DNA of 64,000 bases from Ophioderma brevispina (lineage: Eukaryota; Echinodermata; Ophiuroidea; Amphilepidida; Ophiodermatidae): assembly GCA_023653785.1 (NCBI GenBank), contig JAMKCH010010157.1, forward strand, positions 38,880 through 102,879. Reading direction: 5' to 3'. Below, in pieces: positions 33,298 through 44,759 of this stretch. Under the pieces are notes generated by a model, which did no database searches, was not told the origin of the DNA, and saw only the letters and a list, made by a program, of their open reading frames with translations. Position 1 is the stretch's first letter. Every line of letters starts with the position of its first letter. The translations under genes were made by a program, and so were the position numbers.

Positions 33298-34282
33298 CAG
33301 GTGTCTCCAGAAAGAACGTTACCCTCCCGAAACTGCACTTTTTGCTTACCTAACCATTTTATCCTTGTTTTAGTTTATATTACGAGAATATGTACTTCTT
33401 CGAATATATGGTGAAGACGAGAAAGAAAACGGTGATAAAATAACCAACAAACGACTGCGTCCTTAAAAATGATGCAAACCTATTTTGTCCACGGCTAGAA
33501 AATAGCAAAGGAAACAGGATTTGAATTTGTATGGATTGGCAAACAAGTCGTCAGGTATGCGTTGATTCTAGGGTTATTGTTCAGTTCTCTACACATTGCA
33601 GTCCCGGATTTGCAGCAATATTTGCGGCTGATCGTACCGATCTTTGACGACCGCATCTCTCCTTGCACCTATTTAGAATCTTCATCATCCATACATTTGT
33701 CTGTTTTGAATGCCATCTACTGGGAATCGACTTTGCGGAAAGGCGTTTACCCATTCACGCTGAAACTGTAACTAAACTCTGTGCTTAAATATATTTCTTA
33801 CTACATGAAAATTTTCTCCTCTGTGGTGAATTGCAGTCGTGGTACCATTTTGGTCTGTTAACCCAATAGCAATTTAGATAAGATTTAAAAATTGAGATGG
33901 GTGGTCTGGAATTGGGGTTACTTATGCCACAGATATTGTGTAATGTGCTGAAGAACAAATAAAGTACATGTTTTAGGTGTTTTTAGGCATAAGGAACAGA
34001 TTGATTAACATCTATGACTTACATGTGCTCAAATGCATAGAATCCAATACGAGGTCCTCGGCTATGCTAGCCTTGGACAAAATAGATTTGCACACTTGGG
34101 GGAAATAGTCATAGTTTGGTTATTTTAGCACCGTTTTCTTTCTATTTTTCCCCATATGTTCGAAAAAGTACAGATTAGTCTCATAATATAAAGCGAAAAC
34201 AAGGATATAGAATTCTAGGGAAAAGAGCCAAAAAGTGAAATTTCTGGAGGGTAACGTTTCTTTTCTGAGACACCCTGTATAG
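33298..34282. mobile_element. Mariner-like TIR element (non-autonomous, ~1 kb)
   Basis: Left end ACAGGTGTCTCCAGAAAGAACG, then TTACCCTCC and ATCCTTGTTTTAG. The right end is the inverted match GGAGGGTAACG, TTTCTTTTCTGAGACACCCTGT. TIRs are 110-140 bp. Ends of the CAGGGTGTCTC type next to TA suggest a Tc1/mariner-type origin. No transposase remains; the 69-codon frame at 33562-33771 has no DDE motif that I can see. Confidence 0.7.
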
Positions 34283-36103
34283 CAGATATGCTATACATGT
34301 ATTGCTTACATTGTCAAAACCACAATTGGTAATTATTTAATGATCGTTGCAACGAGGCTGAAATCATCAACAAATTGGGACACGTATATTGCCTTTTTAA
34401 AAAAGAACAACTGGTCTTATGTTGGAGGATCTATTGTGTCGGAATCAAAATTATTTCTGTTGGTTTTTACGACCGAAAGGCGATGTGGTCTTTCCACGCG
34501 TTATGTAGAAGTAGGTAGGGATTGCTTGTTAGTCGAAAAACTTTAATGGAGTAACACATTTTTAATGAATAATGATTACCAAAATGTTTTGGAGATATTT
34601 ATGGGATAAGAATTATGTGAACAACATAGCTTATGGTCTCCCAAACCAACAAGCAGGTTAGATTGATTTTATGAATGACAACCTCAGTGGGTTGAGATGT
34701 TGGGGCGGAAAGGTCTAGACAAAGTGTTATTAGCACTTGCGCTTTCGAGCCCCAGTAGTAGTGGTGTTCTCATTGAATTTTTTTGTAAACCAATAAGGGG
34801 TCCTCTAAGGTTTCCCAAAGACCAATTCTGGGTATTTGCATGTTCATTATCAGTGGTATTTTACGCATCAAGAAAAAGGTCCTATTTCTAAAGTCGCTCG
34901 TAATGAATTAAGTTTTAACATTGTGCAACATGTCTTGTTTTTATTTAGATTGATTTGCGAGATCTATGAAGATATGACAATCAACGCCACGTTGTCTACC
35001 CCATTTACCCAATGACTACAATCAAGAACCACCAACAAACCACCACAGACAACAGAGAGTACACGCTAGGCAAGAGGAAACAAATCTATGCGAGAAACAC
35101 ACGGATACACTGCGTCATCTTAGAAATCACACCATCCCTTGAGATCGTAAAGGTTGGAGACAAGATGGCTGACTTGGAAACATGGGGTCACATCGCTTGA
35201 TGACCATTGTTAGAGTCATGAGAACACATGCAGAAATTGAAAGATTCTGAACAATCCATATTTCATTGTGGAACATCCCACTTTGATATTAAGGGAAGAT
35301 GGTGTTTGTAGAATATTATGGATCTTGGTGCATATGAAGTAAGTATCTGACTGTGTACTGCGTGTGAAAGCAATCTATTGATAACGTTGGTGCAGATGAT
35401 CCTAGCGGAGCACTCAGTGCGATAATAATGACACGTTAGTTCTGATTCTGACAGTGTTTCCAGACTGAACAAAGACAAGGAACAATCTATTTGTTCTGGA
35501 AAAAGACTGCTGATGATCCCATTGAAGATACACTTGAAGAGGACCTGCAGATCTTGCTGCACCTGGAGCACCAGCGTTACGGTCAGATGGTCAAAGTCGT
35601 CAACGCTGGGATCACAGTGACATGTTTCATGTGGTAACCTGGGGCCCCTTTGGTGGTTACATTGGATAATACATATACACAGTTTTTAGAAAATAGCAAA
35701 AAAAGAGAAATCAAAGTGTTAGAATAATAGGGGGACTTCACGCTCGCTGGCTGTACATTCGTCTCTTGTTCATTACCTGTACACGATGCACTGATACAAA
35801 TAGCGGAATCGTTGCAAATCTTAAAAACGAAAAGGTTATGTGATGGTATGATAAACAACATATAACAGGGTATTTTTATATGTCGGGCCACTGTGATGTC
35901 GAGCATATCTTGACATTAACAGCTGTTAATTTATTTATAATACGCTGACAACTGGACGCTGGGGTTTGCAGGACAGTGCATTATTCTCCGACACCAGGGA
36001 ATTACCCTAACGGAATTGACTGTAGAGAGGTCTTTGTTATGGCTCATCTGCCCCCGTCTTTCAGATGCAACCATGGGGAGAGCGAAAGCTAGCGGATAAT
36101 TGA
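34283..36103. other. Unannotated DNA with short open frames
   Basis: Short frames at 34340-34546, 34697-34891 and 35012-35200 (plus) and 35263-35906 (minus) lack recognisable domains and splice support. Around 35540-35634 the + strand reads a short acidic stretch ending at a stop. I make no gene call. Confidence 0.35.
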
Positions 36104-36190
36104 TTTTTCACGGTATTACTGAGGTTTGAACCTAGGACCTTCTGCACCAGAGGCAAAGACCTTAACCACTGCACTGAGCCACGCTACAAG
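36104..36190 (-). mobile_element. tRNA-derived SINE head or tRNA pseudogene
   Basis: On the minus strand GTAGCGTGGCTCAGTGCAGT is an A box of near-consensus form and GGTTCAAACCT is a good B box. The ends do not pair as an acceptor stem, so it is not a functional tRNA. Confidence 0.65.
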
Positions 36191-36525
36191 TATTAGCTAT
36201 AAAAAGAGAGATTATTATTTATTTTGTTCTTTTGCTACCGATTATAAAGTCGAAGGGATTACAGGATTAAACTTTTCAAATTGATCCGACTGGATCAAAG
36301 TTGGCTCAAATTGTTCATCTTGACCAAAAAGGTATCTGTGTCTTCCAAGGACTATTTGTCCTAAAGAATGTTTCTTTTTGTCCTTGGGAGTAAAACCATG
36401 CATTTTATTTCGAACTTACAGGAAGTACATATTGGGAGTAAATATTATGGGAATTTTCAAGTTCTGGGGTGGATATCCCATAAGGGACGAGCCCTTCAAA
36501 TGGCTTAAAATGACCTTTAGAAGGG

Positions 36526-36557
36526 GTAGAGGTAGTACTACCAGCTACTACCTCTAC
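36526..36557. repeat. Perfect 12-bp-stem hairpin
   Basis: GTAGAGGTAGTA and its exact complement TACTACCTCTAC, separated by eight bases. The stem contains GAGGTAGTA, the let-7 seed region, but is far too short for a let-7 precursor. Confidence 0.6.
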
Positions 36558-39384
36558 AGTTATGTATGTGTGCGTATTGAAACGTCTGGTCAATCACTCT
36601 GTACTTTGATTATGTAAATGGCCAATAAAACACATTTAGGATCACGTCTCTTAAAAATGTTAAACAGTATTTAATAAATGTAAATAAACATGCTAAGGAT
36701 TCAGGCAAAAACAAAGCCTTGACGAAATGCCAAGATTAATTTTGTAACGGCTGTATTTTGTGATATTTTGACACTTTGAGGAAGCAAAGCCATGACCTAG
36801 CCAGAGCCCTTACCGCATATCCATTCCTCGGGAAACTATTATTTGAGGTCGTTAACTCGTACTAAATCGGTCTTTAGGTATTTATAGTTTTTGTGGTATT
36901 AGACAAAAAATGTTTTCCAGTAAGTATCGCAAAAAAAAAAAAACGAGAAATGTTTTTGTTCTTATTTTTAAAGGATTTGCCTCGGAAATTATCGTGCCCA
37001 AAATGTTAAGTCAAAACAGTTTCAAATCACATGTTGCTGTAAAATCATTGGTTTTATAAACAACAACAAAACATCATTATTTAATTATTCTGGGCCTTTT
37101 TTGTTAAAAAAAATAAAATTTTCTTAAGTTCGGTTCAAATAACAAAATAAAAAAAATGCGGATTAAAATGGCTCCGAAATCAAATTGCGCGCGGCCATTA
37201 CTAAGAAACTTTTAGTTTGTCTTGCATTTAAAAATGATAAGGGTGATCCCACTCTCTCTATAAACAACAAAAAAAATACATCCATATTATAAGAAAAAAT
37301 CAACTGAGAAATTGAACCGGCGCTCTCCACGCCACGGTCGGTAGCACAGGATTGTTTCATAATAGTATGGTTAGTTGCTGTGCTGGGGTTATTTTTCAAT
37401 CATCAAGGTCTGATTGTTTTAAATATGTTATTTATAACTTGAGTAGTTGTGTAAGATTTTATCAGACGTATGGTCTGATATAAAATGGTTTCTACTTGGA
37501 AAATCCAAAAATGTGCTGACAGAAGACAGTAAGTGTGTACGTATTGGGGGTGGGTAGGTTGCTGCCTTTTGCATTGTGAGAAAAATTGAACTTCTTGTTT
37601 CAACCGTTTTGGAGAGAGGGAGTTGGGTGTTTGTTTTAGAGCTATTAAATTGGATATGGTATGTGTTGAAGTTCTGCCTCCAGGGGCCGAAAGGCCTTTG
37701 TGTTGTGTTTGGTGGAGGAAAAAGGGTGGATTGGGATGATTTCTGAGGCAAGTTCTTTCAGAAATGAAGCAATCTAGAGACCATGCCAATCCGGAATATT
37801 CCATGTTCCTAAATGGGGGTACATATGAGGAAGTGGAACGTTGTAATAATGGGTGTGCTTGGCGAGAGGTGGTGAATAAAATGTAAAAAAATTTGGAAAT
37901 CTGAACATCTGGGGAATGATCTAAAAAGGAACATTTTAGAGTATTACGGAAGGGGATAAGTTGTGTTTTTTTAATTGGACTAGAATGTTACCTTTTTTGG
38001 TAAGATTTAAGATGGTTTCGACTTGCAATGTGGACAGAAAGAATGTGGCAAAAGAATCGAGGAATCAATTCCAATACCCATAATACATTGTGTCAAATTA
38101 TCCAAAATAATGATGGTTTTAATGATAACAAAATAACAAAATTTGTTCTTTGTTTGTGTTTTTGTGTTTGTAACATTCACCGATCTGTAGATTCTGCAGT
38201 ACATGCAGTCTTTAACTCTTGATACCTCATCTATGGTGTATGGGTATATGATGGAAATGGAGTAAATAATCTATTCAGTTAGCTTTATCACTAATCTGTG
38301 GCATCTATGTCTGTTAGAAAAATGAGAATCAAATCCAATATCCCATAATACATTGTGTCAACCTATCCCCCGAATAACAAGGGCATTTATAGAAGAAATA
38401 ACAGTATGTGATCATCAAGGTCCCCATATTGTGTTGTGGGATGCATGCATCATAATATGTTATTGTTCTTGGCCACACTTAAGAGCTCCAGGGGCTTCTC
38501 TGCTATGGCTACTGTTTATTCTCCTAATTAACCAATGTTTATTTCTTGCTAAACTAAAATAGAGAAAATGTAAAATTGTGCTTATATGCTGTGGAAAGAG
38601 TTCAGAGTGTAGTTTATAATCCAAAATTGTTTATGAGAAAAAATCAGCCCCATTTGATTATCTTAAACATGACATGTGTCAATATAGTTGTTATTTTGAT
38701 GGTATTTGGTAGACCGTGTACATGTAAGATTGGAAAATGTGGGACCTGTAAGGAAGTACGAAATAGAAACTTTACAGATAGAAATTTTGGTTGGGTGAAG
38801 GACATTCTGTTAATACCCACCTTTATATACTTCATGGGCCATCCCCCTTTAATAGGGCCATATTTAGATGGAAAAAAAGGGGAAAATTTTGGGTATTGGT
38901 ATGGGGTGTGGAGGTAGTGCGGAAGCCATGGTGCCCTGGTTAGTAGGGAAAGGGCACAGGTTTGTGTTTAGGATGAGGAGAATCTTTAGGGTTTTCGGTG
39001 GCAGCTTGAGGGGAGGGTCTCTGAGACAGATGAAAATGGGGAAGGGACACTGTGGCAGTATAGGACCTCGGATTTCTGGGGAGGTTATTAAAGTGGAACT
39101 GTTATAGTTGCAAAGGGGCTGTGGCGTAGTGAGGGGCCCTAGGTAGGTGACAAAAATCCTAAATACTACAGGTGCGTTGATAAGGGTGTAAGTAACCAAA
39201 CAACCCTTAACCTGGGTACCTCCGCCGCAAATCGCGAAAGCCGAGAACCGACAAAATTCTCGTTATGTTGTAACTCACTCAGCCATACCAACCGTGTCCG
39301 AGATAATCTGAACTGACTCATATAAAAGCATTCCTCGGAGGGGGACTTAACGGGGGATTTCGTGATCGAAGCCTTGTCCCCCGA
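36558..39384. other. Unannotated DNA
   Basis: CCATAATACATTGTGTCAA occurs twice (about 38074 and 38343). The 133-codon minus frame at 37403-37804 overlaps another frame, lacks any signature and is not called. The G/A-rich stretch at 38860-39110 gives glycine-rich frames of no significance. Confidence 0.45.
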
Positions 39385-39615
39385 TTAAAGGACTGACTCA
39401 GAGATTTATGAATATAATTTTTAATATATTAATTAGAAATAGTCAATTAGAAATAAAGATAGTCACCGAGAATGGCTCAATTCCAAGTTTTGAGATGAAT
39501 CGGAGTTTTCGTTTTGAATGCCAGTAACCATTTATGTGTATATAAATTGCCTAGGATAATGTGTATAACAAAATTTCCGGATCCCGGAATTTTAACAAAG
39601 ATTCTGATGTTTCGT
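39385..39615. repeat. Dispersed repeat E, copy 1
   Basis: GACTGACTCAGAGATT near its start and TTCCGGATCCCGGAATTTTA near its end recur in order at 40790-41005, on the other side of the palindrome at 39780-40660. Confidence 0.5.
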
Positions 39616-39779
39616 ATATGAAGCGACTTAGAATTGAGCTTATCTCTTTCACACAGTGATTGGTGTATGGCAACGGGCGTTGTGTGCATGCGAAAGACGC
39701 AATTGTTTGAAAAGTGAGGGCGTCCTGACCGGGAAAATCTAAAAGTCAGCTGTAACCTAAAAATAAATGAGATTTATCT

Positions 39780-40660
39780 AGCATGAACCGTTAACATTGG
39801 TATTAGTCCAGCGATAGAACCAAGACCGTGCACATGAACCTTGCAAAAGAGTCTGCACGAAATGCCTTTGATGGTTTTTTAGCCAAACATTGATCTCTGA
39901 TTCCAAATTTTGCATCCTTGAGCATGAGATTTGGAAGGGGATTTGTAAATGTTTCATAAGGGATTAAAAAGTGTATTGACATGTTCATCTGGTTCTAGGG
40001 ATTTAAAAGGGTATAGTTTGACATCTAGGGAAATTACTTTTAACACAGTAGGCTTTAGATGGTTCAAGGTCACCCTGGGGAAAAATTGATAATGAACAGA
40101 TTTCTCTCAAAATGGACTCAAATTCTTCATGCTTATATGTAAAATAAATCTTACGTGATTTTTTTTTTGTTTACATTGGGTATATAATTACTGGGAACTA
40201 GTGTTAAGGCCCACGGGGTCTATGGGGGATCAGCACTCTGACCTCTGTTACATATCTTTGAGCTGATCAACATAAAGTAAATGTAAATTTCCTGTTGTAA
40301 CATTCTCATTCGAACATTTTGTATAATAAATGTTTAGCCCCATGATGACCTTGAACAGTTTTGGACTGTCGTGCAAACAAAAAAGGTTTTACATATAGGA
40401 AACTATACCGTTTTTAATCCTTAGAACCAGATGAACATGTCTATATACCTTTTAACCCCGTGTGAAACATTTACATATTTTTCCCTGTTAATTTACCCCC
40501 TTCCCTATCTCACAATGCTCAAGGATGCAAAATTTGCATCATCGATATTTAGAATCAGCAGGTCAATGTTGCCCAGAAACCACCAAAACATTGTGCAGAT
40601 GCAGACTCGTTGCAAGTTCACATGGGCTACCGCAGTCCTATAATGCATGTGTTACCATCT
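39780..40660. repeat. Palindromic element (~0.88 kb)
   Basis: Left-arm blocks AAATTTTGCATCCTTGAGCAT, GTAAATGTTTCA, GACATGTTCATCTGGTTCTA and GTTCAAGGTCA return inverted on the right as TGACCTTGAAC, TAGAACCAGATGAACATGTC, TGAAACATTTAC and ATGCTCAAGGATGCAAAATTT. The centre is near 40230. The two arms produce mirrored frames starting MNMSI on opposite strands (39803-39988 minus, 40431-40643 plus), an effect of the palindrome and not of genes. Confidence 0.8.
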
Positions 40661-40699
40661 TCCGTGCAAATTCGGTCTAAAGGAAAGAAAGAAATGCAA

Positions 40700-41005
40700 T
40701 TTGCTGATTTTCTCTCCGTAAACGGACAGAAATTTTAGTTTATAATGGCCTATGGGACCGTGGATGGTAAACAAGCATTCGCTCTTAAAGGCTGACTCAG
40801 AGATTCCCGATGAGGGCGCCAATAATTTTTCAACCAAATCTGTTTTTTGCATATACATAAATGCTTGACCATTATACTAATCGTTGTGTGAAATTATGAA
40901 ATTAACTAAGCTCAAATCGAAGTATTTCATATTATAGAAAATCACAATTTGTTATCAAGATTCCGGATCAGGAATTTTATATAACAAGGATATCCTATGA
41001 CACTG
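40700..41005. repeat. Dispersed repeat E, copy 2, with the TCTCCG hairpin
   Basis: Contains the CTCCGTAAACGGACAG hairpin shared with 20975-20999, then GCTGACTCAGAGATT and TTCCGGATCAGGAATTTTAT shared with 39385-39615. Confidence 0.5.
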
Positions 41006-41689
41006 TTATTTACTGAGCAAAATGGATGTTGACTGCATGAAAAACGAAAATACGGGATTGATCTCTAACTTTGAAATTACCGCCTTTTAGGAACTATTCT
41101 TTAGTTATAGATGACTATTTTTCATTACTACACCCAAAAAAAAAATATAGTTCGAAATCTATGAGTGAGACGCTTTAACCAAAACCGCAAGGTCGGGATT
41201 AAACTAATAATTGTGATTTAGATCTTTCGGATTTATCTGAACCAACCTGGATGCGGTCAGGTCATTGTGGGTAGTTGTATAATACTAAAACACATTAATA
41301 ACAATATATTGGTACCGAAACTAAAAAGTAAAAGAATTACATTAAGGGGGACAACAATTACCTACAGGTTTAAGTGGTTTAAGTATTTATATAAACTTTA
41401 TCTGCTTCCACACCACATTATATATTACTTAAAATTGAAAACTAAAAAGGTGACTCGAAAAAGGTATATAGTACATCTCCCTACTGTTTGTGAGTAAGAA
41501 CCAACCTTAAGGGGGAGGCCACATTGATCACGTGGATCACATGATAAAAGTCGTAATCATTATTTTAATGCCAATTCTAATGTCCAAGCAAGAGAAGAAA
41601 GAAAGAGGGAAAGAGAAATGAATTCAAATTACCATTAAAAATATGTCAAACGATTTTGCAGTGAAGGACGAAGTATATAGTCACGGTCT
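41006..41689. other. Unannotated AT-rich DNA
   Basis: A Lys/Tyr-rich 76-codon frame at 41267-41497 ends next to GTGAGTAAG but has no recognised domain; not called. Confidence 0.4.
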
Positions 41690-41692
41690 AAT

Positions 41693-41765
41693 GAGATGGA
41701 CCGTCGGCAGGGTATAGGGTCGAGATAAGCGACACTGGTTCGAGCCCCCGCGACAGTCCAGTTTC
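41693..41765 (+). mobile_element. tRNA-derived SINE head or tRNA pseudogene
   Basis: B box GGTTCGAGCCC matches the consensus. An A box is only weakly seen upstream. No acceptor-stem pairing. Confidence 0.5.
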
Positions 41766-42744
41766 TTGACCATACTTAAATAGTTTCTATAAGGTCGGAA
41801 AAGCATAAGCACACACAATAAAATGCAAGTGTGATTATGGAAAATATCCTCGTTCCCACCCATTTGCGTATATAGAATGTGCAGGTCGTGGCAATGGGTG
41901 TCGGGCCCGGGGGGCCTCATGGAGGAGGAGAGTCTGTTAAAGATGTTGGTCGTGTGTGTGGGATCAGGAGAAGAAAAAAGTTGCAGACCTTATCAAAAGG
42001 TACGGTATGGATTGCGGTGTCTCTTACTTCATCAAGTCACTCTATTACAAAAGTCACCTCTAAACCGCGCTAGGGACAGCGGGAAGGGTTAGGCCTTCTT
42101 AATCAACATTCAGGCTTCGCCCTGCTGTATGGACTGACATACATGAAGTTGATGAATGTAGAAGGGCCGTGGTTTCCAAATTGTCCATTAATCGGACTGT
42201 ATTTTTTCCTAAAGTGCCCATTCTGACCACTCGCTCAAATGGTAATTCTAACAACTTGACGAACATTTTTAAATAGTTTTATTTATGTTTTAGACTGTGA
42301 GTTCACAATGTCATTTGACTAGTGACCCCATTACCTACGTGTAAAGCGGTTCTCAGTTTAATGGAAGAAAACTTTGGATTGTAACCCAAGACTCACTTGA
42401 CTACTTACAAGTTTTATGTTCCGTCAAATATTTCTACAACAAGAACATTAAACTACAGTTTTGAGTTCCGCAATACTCCATGTCATTTGGGATAAAGTCT
42501 TTGACAATAGGATCTACCTGTATGTGCGCTACGTCAGCTCTCAAATATCTCACTCACCTTCTGAAACCTGCTTATCTTCATGTGCGTACCATAAACCACA
42601 GATTCGTCCCCTATGCAGTTAGTAGTGCAAGAGAGCACATTACATGATAATACTCCCCCTGTTTTTGAATTCCAGAGATGCCCAAGTTGTACAGGTGATC
42701 TATTCTGCTCCTTCATATTTACAATTTAAAACACGGTAGGGGCA

Positions 42745-43000
42745 AGGTGAATTTGGCGTTCATCGCCAGTGTGACATCATATTACATAGGGTCCATACTT
42801 GGATCCACACCTATACCCGTATACCCAGATCATACCCTTACCATTCCCCCTGGTCCTGTGCTACATGTTGCGTAGGGCCTACCCGGATTTCGTTCACATG
42901 CTGGAACGAAAGCCCTAACCCTACACGTACCCGTACTTACACACGAGTCTCGAACCCATACCCCCGTAACCCTTACCCATGATCCGTACCCCACTAAACA
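42745..43000. repeat. C-rich degenerate tract (CCCTA/CCCGTA)
   Basis: TACCCGTATACCC, CCCTAACCCTA, ACGTACCCGTAC and CGTAACCC phrases make the + strand pyrimidine-rich right up to the exon candidate at 43003. It could serve as that exon's polypyrimidine tract. The two CCCTAA units are too few to be a telomere repeat. Confidence 0.5.
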
Positions 43001-43002
43001 AG

Positions 43003-43166
43003 TATGCTGTGACCGGGGAGGGAGAATTGCGTGACGTCTACGATTTTCTCAATGACTCGGAAATATCTAGTTTTGCCATAATGTTCTCTGATGTCATTCC
43101 GTCCCGTGGCCCTAGGGGCTTCGGCAGCATGGGTCTGCACCTGGATGAACTTCAGATCAGGTACAA
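43003..43166 (+). CDS. Candidate internal coding exon, protein unknown
   Basis: An acceptor-like CCACTAAACAAG follows a long C-rich tract, and the exon ends at a strong donor AA|GTAAGT. The frame starts in phase 0 with YAVTGEGELRDVYDF and ends LHLDELQIRY plus two bases. It is open throughout, near 50% GC against AT-rich surroundings, and has a protein-like composition with no repeats. The upstream in-frame stop at 42967 and the stop inside the donor mean it must be spliced on both sides to be real. The pattern FAIMFSDV...GPRGFGSMG...DELQIRY suggests a beta-rich extracellular domain, but I cannot name it. No partner exon is identified. Confidence 0.4.
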
Positions 43167-43199
43167 GTAAGTTTAAATCTAATCCGGTTGTTTATGCCA

Positions 43200-44384
43200 A
43201 ATATTTATCAAGAGGTATAAGCAAAATTAAATTAAAGTTGTGATAAAGATTTTTACTTAAATTTGATAGCTTCGATTAAAAACATCACCTATCATATTTA
43301 TTTTTCTCTTTGTCGGACAAACTTTTACTAGTTTTACATATATTCATATACTGAAGCGACACATGTAATTATGCCTATATAGCTTAATATTAGTAGGTTT
43401 TGGATTTCCTTCCCGGTCAAAACTTGGTATTATAAGCATACACACACAGCAGTACTTGTAATATTCCATACCAGAGCTGGCAACCATCTACCTCTATTGT
43501 TTCTCTCCCTTTCTCGCATATGCGTGTGAATATCATTATTGTTGAGTCTGAACCAACAGCGGCAGCCCGAATGAATTGGTAAATTTGTTTGTTTTAAATC
43601 AGCTTTTTTCATACATTTGTCCTCATGCCTGGTCTTTGCTTGAGTTTGAAGCAAAGACTGATTGGGGAATCAATCAATTGGATCAATATTTACTCCATCT
43701 AGGCATAACGGAAGAAAGAAGTAGATGTAATTTCTTTTTAAAATTTTTATTAAATTTTTTAACATTGGGCCATGGGTTCGTTTCGGTTTGCATTTCGTTC
43801 TGTAATTGGTTATAGATTTACATAAAGACCGTTTTTGGGTTAAAATTCCTACAATGATACTATAATACGTTCTTTCTTTCTTACAAACGTTCATCTTTGA
43901 AATTATTGCTTTGACGCTTTTGAATTCGTGAACCATAGTGACACCATTCCTCACGATGAAAATACGTCTTCATTATGTTATTATATTTTTCGAAGTTCGT
44001 CTGACGAGTTGTTCGTGCAGGCTCGTCAGCGCTGTATCAAACCAATGAAAACCGATATAATAGTAAGTTTATTCTTCACACTATCCTAAGTAGATTAAGC
44101 TTGCATGTGCTAAGAGGGGAGAAAGGAGAAGGAGAGGGGGAAGAGGGGGGTCGAAAAGGGAGCGATCAGTTAAACACAGAGCCACAGAGGCGGTGGGGGG
44201 AGAGACCGAGAGAGATTTTGCATCCCTTACACCTCGATTGTTAACTTATTGCTGGCCCACGCGGTATCACAAAATGTGATAGCCCCGCATTTTCCTGTGA
44301 ATAGCGGTGAAATGCTCTGGACACTCCCATAAAACACTCACAAAGGAAGATGATCGTCTCCTCCGTATTATTGCTACATCTGGT
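43200..44384. other. Unannotated DNA with a purine-rich tract
   Basis: 44112-44165 is almost pure A/G. Nothing else supportable. Confidence 0.45.
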
Positions 44385-44740
44385 ATAACAATTTCCGTAA
44401 ATTAGAGAAAACAATTTCCGTAAATTTACGGAAATCTGTATTTACAAAACCAATAAAAATAAAAAAACAAAAACTAAATGTTAATTTACGGAAAATTTCA
44501 AAAATTTCTTCTGGCAGCACAATATTTCCCCCGGAATTTTTTTTTTTTTTTTGGGTTCCGTTATTTTTCAAATTACGGAAAATTCTGTAAAATACGCATT
44601 TTTCCATAATATGACAAATTTCTTAAAATTTAGCTGTGTCAAATTTCCTTTATTGACAGAATTTCTGGTAATTTGACCCTAAAAATGACTGGCAATCTGC
44701 TGCCAGAAATTTCCGTAAATTTACGGGAAACTTTTTTAAC
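44385..44740. repeat. Cluster of TTTCCGTAAATTTACGGAAA palindromes
   Basis: Whole or half copies of the palindrome occur at about 44389, 44411, 44484, 44573 and 44705, separated by A/T-rich spacers. The right boundary is AACAGTGTAG, just before the LINE begins. Non-coding; the minus frame at 44374-44607 reads the repeat. Confidence 0.75.
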
Positions 44741-44759
44741 AGTGTAGATTTGCCAGCTT

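Noticed and set aside
36104..36190. Functional tRNA gene on the minus strand
   Set aside because: Good A and B boxes but no acceptor-stem complementarity.
36526..36557. let-7 precursor
   Set aside because: Stem of 12 bp and 8-base loop cannot make a 22-nt Dicer product.
37403..37804. 133-codon minus frame
   Set aside because: Another frame overlaps it on the same strand and there is no domain, splice support or homologous copy; likely chance.
42905..42975. Interstitial telomere repeat
   Set aside because: Only two CCCTAA units in a degenerate CCCGTA-rich tract.
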